IMG/VR virus record: IMGVR_UViG_3300011271_000008
Location: 1 to 39,231 of that record
From: a virus
Length of the DNA: 39,231 bases
Strand: one strand, 5' to 3'
Part shown: one piece after another, positions 1 to 7,580 of the stretch
Position numbering within the stretch: position 1 is the first letter of the stretch
Layout: every line of letters begins with the position of its first letter
Position numbers and translations under genes: made by a program
The notes under the pieces: model-generated
What the model was told of the DNA's origin: nothing
What the model saw: only the letters and a program-made list of their open reading frames with translations
Database searches by the model: none

Positions 1-123
1 CTTATGAGCTTCCACTTCTTTCTTCGCTTTTGGTGAGTGCTTCATTGTTCTCCTTTTAACCTAATCTTAGGTTGGTTTGTAGTTTTTTCATTTGCTCGTA
101 AGCTTGCTTTTTGCCAGCATCAC
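1..123. repeat. Left copy of 123-bp terminal direct repeat
   Basis: Bases 1-123 are identical to 39109-39231. The copy cuts through the end of the scaffold gene and the start of a 49-codon gene that is only complete at the right end. The ends therefore overlap and the molecule is circular or circularly permuted, or the repeat is an assembly overlap. A biological terminal repeat of 123 bp is possible but less likely, since it falls inside coding sequence. Confidence 0.95.
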
Positions 124-733
124 TGAAATCACCTGTTAAGGCATGAGGTGGTGATGCTTCCCCTGATGGTTTGTAATAGGGACTACGTCGATTGGCATCG
201 ACTTTTTCTTGAATAGATGATTTTTTTGGCTCTGGCTGATCGATTCCGAGAGTTTTGATGTTATGATAGACTAGTTTTTGTCTGTCAAATCCCTCAGGCA
301 TCTTAAGAATGGTTTCAGCTAGGTGAGGAGCCTTTTCAAAGAATTTTTCAGCATGTTTTTGCACTATGTCGTAGAAATCAGGATTATTATCTAGCCAAAT
401 TTCCCGCTTCAACTCCTCTTTGGCTTGACGCTTGGCCTCTTCCATGCCTTGTTGAATGTCACTCTTAGTGCTTTTGCCAAATTTCTCTAGCTTTCTCTCT
501 AATCTTTTATTATCGACATAGGGTTCTGCGTCATCTTCATCTTCATTCTTGTTCGATCTGACTTGTCTGGATTCCTCCAACTCTCTGGCCATTCTTTCTT
601 TTTCGGCCCTTTCTTGAGCCAACATACGTTCGTATTTGGCTTCCTGGGCTCTAAAATTGAATTCCTTATCATTTTGCTTTGGTTGTTCTGTTTTTGATGT
701 TTCTGGAATTGTTGTTGCTACTTCTACTGACAT
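56..733 (-). CDS. Putative scaffolding protein
   Basis: This 225-residue, highly charged protein is rich in Lys, Glu and Gln. A predicted coiled coil spans roughly residues 25-110 (heptad-like runs such as ERMLAQERAEKERMARELEE), an acidic patch NEDEDD sits near residue 63, and the C-terminus is basic (KKQAYEQMKKLQTNLRLG). Helical, disordered composition and a place between portal and capsid genes on the circular map fit a capsid assembly scaffold, which shapes the procapsid and is later lost. The ATG at 733 has a GGGAGGGGC-type site just upstream. No sequence signature proves the role; it rests on position and composition. Confidence 0.7.
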   Translation of the reverse strand: MSVEVATTIPETSKTEQPKQNDKEFNFRAQEAKYERMLAQERAEKERMARELEESRQVRSNKNEDEDDAEPYVDNKRLERKLEKFGKSTKSDIQQGMEEAKRQAKEELKREIWLDNNPDFYDIVQKHAEKFFEKAPHLAETILKMPEGFDRQKLVYHNIKTLGIDQPEPKKSSIQEKVDANRRSPYYKPSGEASPPHALTGDFSDAGKKQAYEQMKKLQTNLRLG

Positions 734-787
734 TGCCCCTCCCCTTTACGCTGGCGTGCGATTAATATTTTGAATTTATCTGAAGAA

Positions 788-1345
788 ATGAGTATAAGTC
801 AAGTCACCGCACATGGAGTACAGCTAATAATGAAAATAGATCGCCTAGAGGCACACGACAGGTATCAATATTTTATTCAAGATCAATCAAAACAAATATT
901 TCAGGGCGCTGATGAATGTCTCAGGGGTAATCCCGACTCATTGAGATTGCAAGAAAAATCGCATTATATTTATATATTTGCTCACCCTAGAACCGCTGAC
1001 GACGGGTTAAATAAGCGATTGCTTTGGCAACCAAGACTTGTAAAACCAAAGGCACAATGCAATTCTTATCTTTTCAGAGCACAATCTAATAGTGATATCC
1101 TGGAGATATGTTGGTTGTTACCACCATATGAGTTATGGGATCAATATGATAAGGGGAAAGTCTGTGAATCTAACTGGGCAGCCTGGAGTATTGATCAATA
1201 TAAGCATAATAAAGCAGCACTTGAAAAGCCATTTGAAGATGACTGGACAGATGAGCAGGCAATGAATTTATTTAAACAATGTTTAATAGAAGCAATAGCT
1301 TCTAAGCGAGCGAACGAGGAGGTTTTTTCATCTGAGCAGGGGTGA
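788..1345 (+). CDS. Uncharacterised protein, opposite to the virion operon
   Basis: I do not recognise a named family. The frame is open from a TTG at 770; the first ATG is at 788 and gives about 185 residues. The product is soluble and Trp- and Tyr-rich, with the compact stretch EKSHYIYIFAHPRTADDG followed by NKRLLWQPR, and WLLPPYELWDQYDKG in the middle. These look like conserved globular segments rather than noise. The gene runs against the structural operon, diverges from the scaffold and overlaps the 3' end of the next minus gene by 44 bp. No good ribosome site is seen, so the start is uncertain. Confidence 0.6.
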   Translation: MSISQVTAHGVQLIMKIDRLEAHDRYQYFIQDQSKQIFQGADECLRGNPDSLRLQEKSHYIYIFAHPRTADDGLNKRLLWQPRLVKPKAQCNSYLFRAQSNSDILEICWLLPPYELWDQYDKGKVCESNWAAWSIDQYKHNKAALEKPFEDDWTDEQAMNLFKQCLIEAIASKRANEEVFSSEQG

Positions 1346-1544
1346 GAGCTTGCATTCCCATGCTATCATCACGCAGTTTTCCTAGCTTGGCGACTATGCC
1401 AGTTCCATAATAGTCTCCAAGTCCTTTTTGAGAACGTGGAGTATGAACCTGGCCACTATAAGGCGTTTTCTTAGCCTTGCGATGATAAGTTGGAGTTTTG
1501 AGCTTGTTTTTTAAGTAATTTTCCATTTTCCACAGCTGCCACAT
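1302..1544 (-). CDS. Small basic hypothetical protein
   Basis: An 80-residue product from the ATG at 1544, or 74 residues from the ATG at 1526. It is basic (KLKTPTYHRKAKKTPYSG) and ends in LTPAQMKKPPRSLA. It overlaps the 3' end of the tiny zinc-ribbon gene upstream and is the last member of a coupled run of four small genes (2033 to 1302) between portal and scaffold. Its tail overlaps the convergent plus-strand gene. Function unknown; a minor virion or assembly protein is a guess from position. Confidence 0.55.
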   Translation of the reverse strand: MWQLWKMENYLKNKLKTPTYHRKAKKTPYSGQVHTPRSQKGLGDYYGTGIVAKLGKLRDDSMGMQALTPAQMKKPPRSLA

Positions 1545-1603
1545 TCACGATTAGGAGTTGTAATCAAATTACCACATTTCATGCATATCAACATCGTTGT
1601 CAT
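1511..1603 (-). CDS. Tiny zinc-ribbon protein (30 aa)
   Basis: A 30-residue protein starting MTTMLICMKCGNL and ending ECGSCGKWKIT. CMKC and CGSC form a four-cysteine ribbon that could hold one zinc ion. Its ATG overlaps the TGA of the gene before it (ATGA), and its stop lies inside the start of the next gene, which argues for translational coupling. A full CxxC-x12-CxxC pattern in so short a frame is unlikely by chance. Role unknown. Confidence 0.55.
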   Translation of the reverse strand: MTTMLICMKCGNLITTPNRECGSCGKWKIT

Positions 1604-1773
1604 TCTTCGACTATGACAGCCACGATATGCTCTGGTTTTATTCTAATATTATGGATTAAAAACCAGTCAGCCTGAATATTTTCTATAGCCATGATTTGTT
1701 TATCGGCTTGGGCTTTAGGCATGTCAAATGCATAACTTTTCCCGCTGATAGTTTCGATAGTTATTATTGTCAT
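1600..1773 (-). CDS. Small hypothetical protein (57 aa)
   Basis: A 57-residue product, MTIITIETISGKSYAF at the start and IKPEHIVAVIVEE at the end. It has a beta-rich look with an acidic C-terminus and no cysteine or membrane segment. It begins with ATGA overlapping the previous stop and ends with ATGA overlapping the zinc-ribbon start, so it sits tightly inside a coupled operon. No family recognised. Confidence 0.6.
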   Translation of the reverse strand: MTIITIETISGKSYAFDMPKAQADKQIMAIENIQADWFLIHNIRIKPEHIVAVIVEE

Positions 1774-2033
1774 TCTATATATTCCTGATTTAATTGTTTA
1801 GGAGGAACGTAAGCTACTTCCATTGTATCAACTCTGCCAAAAGGCATGGTAGAAACGCGTTGCTTTACTGGCTCTTTATGGCCCACTGGATTACGGAAAC
1901 CTATGCCTTGATGATACCCAGAGCTAACATAACAGCTGCTGCGCTCATCATAAGGTGGTTGTCTATAATCCCATGGCGATTTCTTCTCTTTTCCTTTTAC
2001 ACGCGCGATTGGATCACTAAAACCTGTTCTCAT
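1770..2033 (-). CDS. Small hypothetical protein (87 aa), Pro/Tyr-rich
   Basis: An 87-residue polar protein (SPWDYRQPPYDERSSCYV; GYHQGIGFRNP) with many Tyr, Pro and Gly and no hydrophobic core, so probably extended or disordered. The ATG at 2033 follows AGAGG with a short spacer. First of four coupled small genes between portal and scaffold. Function unknown; a minor structural component is possible from its place. Confidence 0.6.
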   Translation of the reverse strand: MRTGFSDPIARVKGKEKKSPWDYRQPPYDERSSCYVSSGYHQGIGFRNPVGHKEPVKQRVSTMPFGRVDTMEVAYVPPKQLNQEYIE

Positions 2034-2406
2034 ATTACCTCTAAAATTTGGGGTTTGGCCGGCTCAGCCTTAAGGATCAACCCTCAATCTCCCTTGAGTC
2101 GATCGGAGAATCCGCGATCACTTGGCCACTCAAATTTAAAGCGAGATGCAATAACATCTGCGCATCTATTTCCACATTTAGATATCATGATATACCACTA
2201 CTAATATGGTATATCTTGTTATCAGTGGATCAGTCTCAACAAAACAGAATATTCATTTGAATATTCCGAGTGAATTAAGCCCTTGGCATATCCACGACCA
2301 TATCGTTGATATTAACGAAATGGTATTTTTATGATGGAAGAAGCAAGTGTTCCCACAGGTCATTGCTTGCTTTACTGCCTGCCCAGTAGCGTTGTTGCCA
2401 ATCCTA
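2034..2406. other. 373-bp stretch without a clear gene; hairpins and a 34-codon ORF
   Basis: No convincing gene covers this gap. On the minus strand one short frame (2188 to 2084, MISKCGNRCADVIASRF..., 34 aa) is open but lacks a ribosome site. Two inverted repeats stand out: GATATACCA/TGGTATATC with a 9-base loop (2189-2215) and GAATATTC/GAATATTC (2247-2266). Neither is followed by a T run, so they are not ordinary terminators. Plus-strand frames here look like chance openings. Confidence 0.5.
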
Positions 2407-2625
2407 TTAGTATCTATAACCAGGTTTCAGAGGACGACCTTTGAGATGTTTTGTGCTTTCCATTTGGACATGGCCTATAGCTTCTTCTGTGTCCTCATAT
2501 CGCATAACGGCACCAGCGCCTTCTTTTTCGGAAACCTGGCTCATTTTGGCTCCATCTGGAAGAGGAACGTTTTTACCACGAGCACCGCCCCAGAACTTAT
2601 GATCATCTATTCTTTGACCTGACAT
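2407..2625 (-). CDS. Small hypothetical protein (72 aa)
   Basis: A 72-residue hydrophilic product, MSGQRIDDHKFWGGARGKN at the start and LKGRPLKPGYRY at the end, with Gly- and Lys-rich ends and an acidic middle (RYEDTEEAIGHVQ). The ATG at 2625 follows GCGGGG. It lies just downstream of the portal gene with a 69-bp gap. The composition suggests a small, partly unfolded virion or assembly protein. No named family recognised. Confidence 0.6.
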   Translation of the reverse strand: MSGQRIDDHKFWGGARGKNVPLPDGAKMSQVSEKEGAGAVMRYEDTEEAIGHVQMESTKHLKGRPLKPGYRY

Positions 2626-2694
2626 TTTTACCCCGCTTGAGCAAATAGCTCGAGTTGTTGATTTTCGTATATTATATCTTTTTTTGAATTACTA

Positions 2695-4845
2695 TCAAGC
2701 TGCCATATCTTGCATTTGAGTACCATTCATAGGTTGAGATTGATTTTCACCCATATTCATACCTTGGCCACCACCCATAATCTGTCTTAAGAAATCATTA
2801 GATTGAGCCGTCATTTTAGCATCAGCTTTTTCGACATCTTCTTTAGATTCTTGGCGATAATCAAATGATTCGATTTCAGCCATTTTTAACATGGTTTCTA
2901 TCTCACCGTATTTGGCTATGACATCAATAAGTTTTTCAAGTGCTTCCATCTTATCTTTAGTAGCCAGCGCACGATTTCTCGTAATTTCCGACAGCCTCTC
3001 TTCAAATAATCCAATATCTGCCTCAGCACGCCCATGTCGCTCTCTTGCTGTTGCGAGGTTGGACATGGCTTTAGTGTAGAGTTCTTTGAGTTTTGCATCT
3101 TCGAAGGCATGTTGCACCGCCGTTTGTTCTTGTTGAAGTTGACTTGCTTGCTCCTCTTGCTGTTGTAAGAATTGCATTATCTCGGCTTTACCCTGTATAT
3201 TCATATCTTTGATTATCATAGAAGGGGGGAGAACTTCCCTGCCAAAAGCAGCATTGATGTCCATCATCTGTTGAGCTTGGAGATTTTTTTGAGTAGGAGT
3301 TAATAGTCCCTCTTCTACTACCGTTTGATACTTGGCAAAGATGCGAGAAAAGAAATAGGATGATGGTTCTTCTCCTATCATGAGTTGAATCTTGGGAGCT
3401 TCCCAATTCAGTAAAGCCACTTGAAGCATTCTCTCAAAGAGAAGTTTCAATGAATAATCCCACTGATCAAAATATTTTTGGAAAACCATGAGATTAGCCG
3501 CTTGCTTCATCAAAACGGTAAGACTACTGACTTGGCTATCCTGCTGCGCAGACCAGTTCTCCAGATTGATTCCGGCTGTCTGGAAGATAAGATCGGCCAT
3601 CTGTTGAGCAAGTTCTAGATCTGATTGAGGAACGGCGCTAGGAATCAATTTCTCGCAGTCTGCGAGCTCATAACCTTCGTTAATGATAACGTCCCAGCCC
3701 TGACCCGATTTCTTAAGGTTATCTTCATTGGCAACAGCGCCTATCTTGCGTTTCCATCCGGCATTGATAGTAGCCGCCACTATGTCATTGTTGGTTATAA
3801 CTTTGTAATTAAATAAAAATTGAGGATCGCGCATAGTCCTAATAAGAGAGCGCACCCGCAAATCATAATAATTAATGTGAGGTTCATAATTCCAAAATAC
3901 AGGAACAAAAGGACACCCGTCAAAACCCAGCGGATTATCACCCTGAAACATGAGCTGATCATTAAGAATAACCGCCAACTTCCAGCAAGGTACCTCAACA
4001 GTGACCTCTTCCATATCGCGGATATTATAAAGCAGCATATCGAGCTGACCATCACCACCTGCGAAGTCAAAGAATTGATTGCGCGACCTAGAATAGAGCC
4101 TCTTCTTTTTCCTATGCCATTTATACCAAACATATGATAAAACCATTAAATCATTACGGGCCATGTTATAGTTTTCAGGTAAAAAATAGAAACTACCATA
4201 ACGTTGAGGGGTTCCAGCCATAGGGGCAATCGCTGCTGCCTTGTCAGGGAATCTGGATTCAGCCTCTTTTTTTGAAATATATTCTTGACACCAGACAAAC
4301 TGTGCATCACTCATATCTGGTGAACGGAAATAAGGATCGACTAGGAATGAATTGTATTCCCAAATCTTAACCTTCAATTGACCTTGTGCCGCATCATCGC
4401 CTGTATAATCCAAATAAGGCTGAAGTAATACGAAGCCAGATACAGCGGCCAACTCACACGCCTTAGAAAATTGCTCATGGATAGCCTCCGTGTTAGCTAC
4501 ATGCATCATCAAACGGGTATATTGATCTGTAGTTGTTGGATCAGCTCCCTCAATAGGAACGTAGGTTACGGATTTACGATGTTGTCTTTGATAGCCAGTG
4601 ATCATATTCACCGGCTGTTGTACCAGATTGAAATAATATTGCTGATAAGAAGTTGTCGGTGAGAAGTTGAAGTAGCGGTTTACAAAGGTCTGGGAGCCCG
4701 CATAAAAAAGAGTATCAATATTGCTTTGATTCCAACGCGATTGCTCAATGGGCTGAAACTTACTGTATAGATTATCGAGCCACTGCCTGACGTTTCCCTG
4801 AGATGGTTCGAGAGCGTTATTCCATGGTGGATAATAGAAAGCCAA
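2695..4845 (-). CDS. Portal protein (P22/N4-like podovirus type)
   Basis: A 716-residue protein, the right size for a long podovirus portal, which forms the dodecameric DNA channel at one capsid vertex. The N-terminus (NQSNIDTLFYAGSQTFVNRYF) and the middle (WEYNSFLVDPYFRSPDMSD; GFDGCPFVPVFWNYEP; DLRVRSLIRTMRDPQFLFNY) match the portal pattern of P22-like and N4-gp56 phages. Residues about 560-690 are a charged, Gln-rich helical tail. The start is TTG at 4845, with GAGG six bases upstream; no ATG is near. A perfect 18-bp palindrome lies 16 bases before the start. It follows TerL and precedes the scaffold block. Confidence 0.85.
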   Translation of the reverse strand: MAFYYPPWNNALEPSQGNVRQWLDNLYSKFQPIEQSRWNQSNIDTLFYAGSQTFVNRYFNFSPTTSYQQYYFNLVQQPVNMITGYQRQHRKSVTYVPIEGADPTTTDQYTRLMMHVANTEAIHEQFSKACELAAVSGFVLLQPYLDYTGDDAAQGQLKVKIWEYNSFLVDPYFRSPDMSDAQFVWCQEYISKKEAESRFPDKAAAIAPMAGTPQRYGSFYFLPENYNMARNDLMVLSYVWYKWHRKKKRLYSRSRNQFFDFAGGDGQLDMLLYNIRDMEEVTVEVPCWKLAVILNDQLMFQGDNPLGFDGCPFVPVFWNYEPHINYYDLRVRSLIRTMRDPQFLFNYKVITNNDIVAATINAGWKRKIGAVANEDNLKKSGQGWDVIINEGYELADCEKLIPSAVPQSDLELAQQMADLIFQTAGINLENWSAQQDSQVSSLTVLMKQAANLMVFQKYFDQWDYSLKLLFERMLQVALLNWEAPKIQLMIGEEPSSYFFSRIFAKYQTVVEEGLLTPTQKNLQAQQMMDINAAFGREVLPPSMIIKDMNIQGKAEIMQFLQQQEEQASQLQQEQTAVQHAFEDAKLKELYTKAMSNLATARERHGRAEADIGLFEERLSEITRNRALATKDKMEALEKLIDVIAKYGEIETMLKMAEIESFDYRQESKEDVEKADAKMTAQSNDFLRQIMGGGQGMNMGENQSQPMNGTQMQDMAA

Positions 4846-4860
4846 AGGCGACCTCGTGAT

Positions 4861-4878
4861 ATGTAAAGCGCTTTACAT
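4861..4878. promoter_or_regulatory. Palindromic operator-like site before the portal gene
   Basis: ATGTAAAGCGCTTTACAT is a perfect 18-bp palindrome. The same half-site TGTAAAGC recurs as inverted pairs at 24940-24958 and 38987-39003, each time in an intergenic gap before a virion gene segment. Here it overlaps the predicted transcription start of the promoter at 4881-4910. Confidence 0.7.
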
Positions 4879-4880
4879 TT

Positions 4881-4910
4881 ACCATACCACTAAATTATTT
4901 ATTATATCAA
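4881..4910 (-). promoter_or_regulatory. Candidate promoter for the portal gene
   Basis: On the minus strand TTGATA (4910-4905) and TATGGT (4886-4881) are 18 bases apart, placing the start of transcription inside the palindrome. A TATAAT (4906-4901) offers an alternative -10 further upstream with only a weak -35. Confidence 0.4.
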
Positions 4911-4915
4911 GGTCA

Positions 4916-5242
4916 CTAGTCTTTCATATAAGGCAAAATATCATCCAAATCGGCGCAGATAGCTCCTCTGCCATAGCTGCTTGGATTTCCATTGATAAAG
5001 CCATATCCTATTGCTGTAAGATTTACACGTTTAGCTTCCACGCTAATGATGCGATCAAACATGAAGTCTACTTCCCCTGGAATATTATTTAGATAACACA
5101 TAAAATCTTGTGACCATGGGACATTGTTTTCTAAAGGAAACCTGAATCGTTTGCCAATACACTTGAGTAATTCGCTGGCGGATTCAGAAACTTTCGCAAA
5201 CTTAGAAGTTGGATCGTCTGTTAAATTTGTTTTGCATAAAAT
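4916..5242 (-). CDS. Unstarted reading frame after TerL (separate gene or frameshift extension)
   Basis: About 95 sense codons follow the TerL stop in the +1 frame, ending in RGAICADLDDILPYMKD, and fill the otherwise empty gap to the portal gene. The sequence looks like protein (SESASELLKCIGKRFRFPL; GEVDFMFDRIISVEAKR). No ATG, GTG or TTG opens this frame near the TerL end: the first ATG is at 5104 with no ribosome site, and the only other option is ATT at 5242. Either a non-AUG start or a +1 shift at TTT-A near 5223, giving a C-terminally extended TerL, would explain it. Family unknown. Confidence 0.45.
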   Translation of the reverse strand: MLCKTNLTDDPTSKFAKVSESASELLKCIGKRFRFPLENNVPWSQDFMCYLNNIPGEVDFMFDRIISVEAKRVNLTAIGYGFINGNPSSYGRGAICADLDDILPYMKD

Positions 5243-6488
5243 CTTGTTGTAATCGGTTATGGGCTTGTTGATCGTAAACTGGAATTTTGTGCGTATAAAC
5301 CGCGTAACGGGCAGCGTCAATGCAATGATCGTCCTTTTTAAGAGGCTCGTCTTCTCCTTTTTCTGCCGCTTTTGAATCCCATACATACGATTCTATCTCC
5401 CTTATTGTATTAGTACATTCATTACAGACAAAGAGATTGCCTGCCCGCATCTCAGATGTCATATAAATAATTCCATTAACAACATCATTATCTGCGTCAA
5501 TGACGTGTAAGCCACGCTTACGCAGCTCTAATTTAAAAGCTGCTGCACTGGGATCAACGTATATTCCATTTACACCATAAGGTTCAAGAAAAGCTTGCAC
5601 GTCGTCTGCATATTCGCTATTCGTCTTTTGTCTACCTTGTTTGCGCGAATCCCAGACATATTCCTTCTCAATCCATCGGCATCGTCCATCCTGGGCGTAT
5701 CTCCCAGTACTGATACCGATAAGAAGACAGGCAAAATTATTTACAGTGCCATAATCGATACCAGCTATCCAATATTCGGCAGCTCGCGGAGGCTTTGCTA
5801 CAACATGATCTGGTTTGTTGAAGAAATCAAAGATAGCTCCTTCGGCTAGACACCAAAGTCCAAGATAATTTCGTTTGTAAAAAACACCACTTAAGCTATT
5901 CTTTATTCGCAGCTTATAGCTGTCTTCGAGGTAGGGATTATCATCAAGGGTGTAGTGTAGGGCATAGTAGTTTGGATTGCCTTCTTCGGCTTTATCAATC
6001 CATTTTTTGATTTTGTGGTTAGGATGAGTAGGATTGAGTGTGGCCCATCCCATACTATGGGGATTTGAGAGACGAGTATCGATGGTGTCGATGATGGATT
6101 CAGGGAAAAGAGTCATTTCATCGCCATAAAAGCGTGAGAATGTAGCACCTTGGAACTTACCAACCGATCCCTCATCTCTTGCTCCAAGCGTTGTAATAGT
6201 TTTATCTCGAAATTTTAGTTGTCTTTTTCCTGTGACCCAGGTACAAAAAGGTCTAAAGATACCAAGTCGGGGATCTTCTAGGAGAAGGCGAACAACATTT
6301 TGATAAATGGTTTCAGAAGTATGCCCTGCCATAAAAATTTGGGAATCAGGACAAGAATCCAGCGAGCACATGAAGTCAAAGATGGTGGCTATGGTCTTGC
6401 CCGCCCGCATAGAACCCCAAGCAATATTCCATTTCGTTTTGGGATGGCGGATAAATTCAAGCTGTTTTGGAGCTAAAGGTAAAGTCAC
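5202..6488 (-). CDS. terL: Terminase large subunit (TerL)
   Basis: ATP-driven DNA packaging motor and headful/cos nuclease. From the GTG at 6488 the protein is 428 aa, usual for TerL. Walker A variant GSMRAGKT at 25-32, Walker B FYGDE at 120-124, coupling motif TLNPT at 150-154; nuclease-domain acidic residues in AGIDYGT (242-248), YVDPSA and DDHCIDAARYAV. A frame upstream (TTG at 6542) would add a hydrophobic stretch and overlap the divergent gene, so GTG is preferred although no ribosome site is obvious. Only 25 bp separate it from the plus-strand gene at 6514, so its promoter must lie inside that gene. Confidence 0.95.
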   Translation of the reverse strand: MTLPLAPKQLEFIRHPKTKWNIAWGSMRAGKTIATIFDFMCSLDSCPDSQIFMAGHTSETIYQNVVRLLLEDPRLGIFRPFCTWVTGKRQLKFRDKTITTLGARDEGSVGKFQGATFSRFYGDEMTLFPESIIDTIDTRLSNPHSMGWATLNPTHPNHKIKKWIDKAEEGNPNYYALHYTLDDNPYLEDSYKLRIKNSLSGVFYKRNYLGLWCLAEGAIFDFFNKPDHVVAKPPRAAEYWIAGIDYGTVNNFACLLIGISTGRYAQDGRCRWIEKEYVWDSRKQGRQKTNSEYADDVQAFLEPYGVNGIYVDPSAAAFKLELRKRGLHVIDADNDVVNGIIYMTSEMRAGNLFVCNECTNTIREIESYVWDSKAAEKGEDEPLKKDDHCIDAARYAVYTHKIPVYDQQAHNRLQQDFMQNKFNRRSNF

Positions 6489-6513
6489 AAATATAAGTAG
6501 GAGTAAAAATTTT

Positions 6514-6699
6514 ATGTTACCTGAAGAGATTGCATATGTCAACTACGACAAGTTAGTTTTTGATGTCACCTATGGGGCAATGTCAGCTTTAAAAGATCAA
6601 ATAGAGTACAAAAGATTTGATCATGATCTATTTCAGTTTTATAAGCATGTTCTACTCGAGGGTTTAGATTACTTTGAAAGAAAGAGTGTAGCGTTCTAA
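6514..6699 (+). CDS. Small hypothetical protein (61 aa)
   Basis: A 61-residue product, MLPEEIAYVNYDKLVFDV at the start, predicted mostly helical and rich in aromatic residues (FDHDLFQFYKHVLLEG). ATG at 6514 follows AGGAG with a 10-base spacer. First gene of the plus-strand small-gene operon that diverges from TerL. No family recognised. Confidence 0.6.
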   Translation: MLPEEIAYVNYDKLVFDVTYGAMSALKDQIEYKRFDHDLFQFYKHVLLEGLDYFERKSVAF

Positions 6700-6721
6700 A
6701 TGTCCATCTGAAGGAGGATTT

Positions 6722-6967
6722 ATGGGATTAGAAGAGGTGCAGCAATTTGAGAAAGAAACGAATGCTGCTTTTGAAACAATCAATAATATTGTAGTCGATC
6801 TTAAGTTAGATTCTGCTGTAGTTGCAGTGGCATCGCTTCGGGTGTATGTTTCTGCTTGTCTCCAAAGGGGTATTGATCCTAAGGAATTTGAAACACGTAC
6901 AACTTTTTTGGTTCGTGATTATAAAAATGTTTGGGAGAAGAAAAAGAATGGAGTGGATAAAAGTTGA
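6722..6967 (+). CDS. Small hypothetical protein (81 aa)
   Basis: An 81-residue helical protein (MGLEEVQQFEKETNAAFETI...). A strong GAAGGAGG site precedes the ATG at 6722. It overlaps the next gene by 20 bp. Nothing in the sequence gives a function; the position suggests an early or accessory role. Confidence 0.65.
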   Translation: MGLEEVQQFEKETNAAFETINNIVVDLKLDSAVVAVASLRVYVSACLQRGIDPKEFETRTTFLVRDYKNVWEKKKNGVDKS

Positions 6968-7163
6968 AGACAAATTACCCGAAATACAAGGTATGTATCA
7001 CGTTGTCCGCCGATGGAGTAAGCGCTTGACAGCCGTAGGCCATACCTACTGGGATGGCGACACTTGGAAATCAGGAGATATGGACTATATTGCTGGCCCC
7101 ATAATTTCATGGATGCCTTTAACGGCTAAGGAAAAATTAAATGAGAAATCGAGCCAAATGTAA
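6948..7163 (+). CDS. DUF551-like protein (71 aa)
   Basis: Starts MEWIKVEDKLPEIQGMYHVV and ends its core in WKSGDMDYIAGPIISWMPL. The opening W-I-x-V-x-x-x-L-P and the closing SWMPL are the marks of the DUF551 family, a short phage and prophage protein of unknown function. The ATG at 6948 lies inside the end of the upstream gene. A second protein of similar pattern is at 11833-12144. Confidence 0.65.
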   Translation: MEWIKVEDKLPEIQGMYHVVRRWSKRLTAVGHTYWDGDTWKSGDMDYIAGPIISWMPLTAKEKLNEKSSQM

Positions 7164-7512
7164 ACTTTGCGAAGATATCATCGAGAGTAAACACCGCCAT
7201 GATTATGTCTCTTGCATATGTGGAGAGATATCTGTCGATGGTGGTCAAGATCTTCAAAGATGTCGTGCTAATAACTTCGAAAACTTTCTAATAGTTGATG
7301 ATGGGGATAATCTCATAGAACCCAAGGGATGGGAGAAAGAGGAATGTAAAATAAATTTACCCAAACCAGCTAGACAGGAAAAGCTGAAGATCCTCGACGA
7401 GATGATAAAGAGTATTGAGAATCTGCCACCCCAAGCTCTTTATGCCCCCATTTCCCATGCTGACTTCCGCGCCTTACTACTATGTCTATCATCTATAATG
7501 TGCGAGGAATAG
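7141..7512 (+). CDS. DUF7695-like zinc-binding protein
   Basis: A 123-residue protein beginning MRNRAKCKLCEDIIESKH, then SCICGEISVDGGQDLQR. The CxLC...CxCG pattern with the VDGG turn matches the small zinc-binding phage family DUF7695. The remaining 75 residues are a charged helical tail (RQEKLKILDEMIKSIENLP). It overlaps the DUF551-like gene by 23 bp, so the two are probably co-translated. Function unknown. Confidence 0.7.
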   Translation: MRNRAKCKLCEDIIESKHRHDYVSCICGEISVDGGQDLQRCRANNFENFLIVDDGDNLIEPKGWEKEECKINLPKPARQEKLKILDEMIKSIENLPPQALYAPISHADFRALLLCLSSIMCEE

Positions 7513-7517
7513 TCAAT

Positions 7518-7577
7518 ATGTTTGTACATTATAGTCGAGTCCCTATAGAAAAATTAGATCCCTATAAAGCAGCCTAA
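7518..7577 (+). CDS. Possible 19-aa leader peptide
   Basis: MFVHYSRVPIEKLDPYKAA in the gap before the next gene. No strong ribosome site. It may be a real micro-ORF coupled to the GTG start at 7581 or only chance; listed because it fills the gap exactly. Confidence 0.25.
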   Translation: MFVHYSRVPIEKLDPYKAA

Positions 7578-7580
7578 TAC

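Noticed and set aside
1794-2622. Plus-strand frames of 60-136 codons in the portal-scaffold small-gene area
   Set aside because: They oppose better minus-strand genes or a non-coding gap, lack ribosome sites and have hydrophobic or random composition.
3795-4137. Overlapping frames of over 100 codons on both strands within the portal gene
   Set aside because: The portal frame explains the sequence; the alternatives are out-of-frame shadows.
6489-6542. Longer TerL starting at TTG 6542
   Set aside because: Adds a hydrophobic stretch unlike TerL N-termini and overlaps the divergent gene; GTG 6488 gives the expected start just before the PKQLEF segment.
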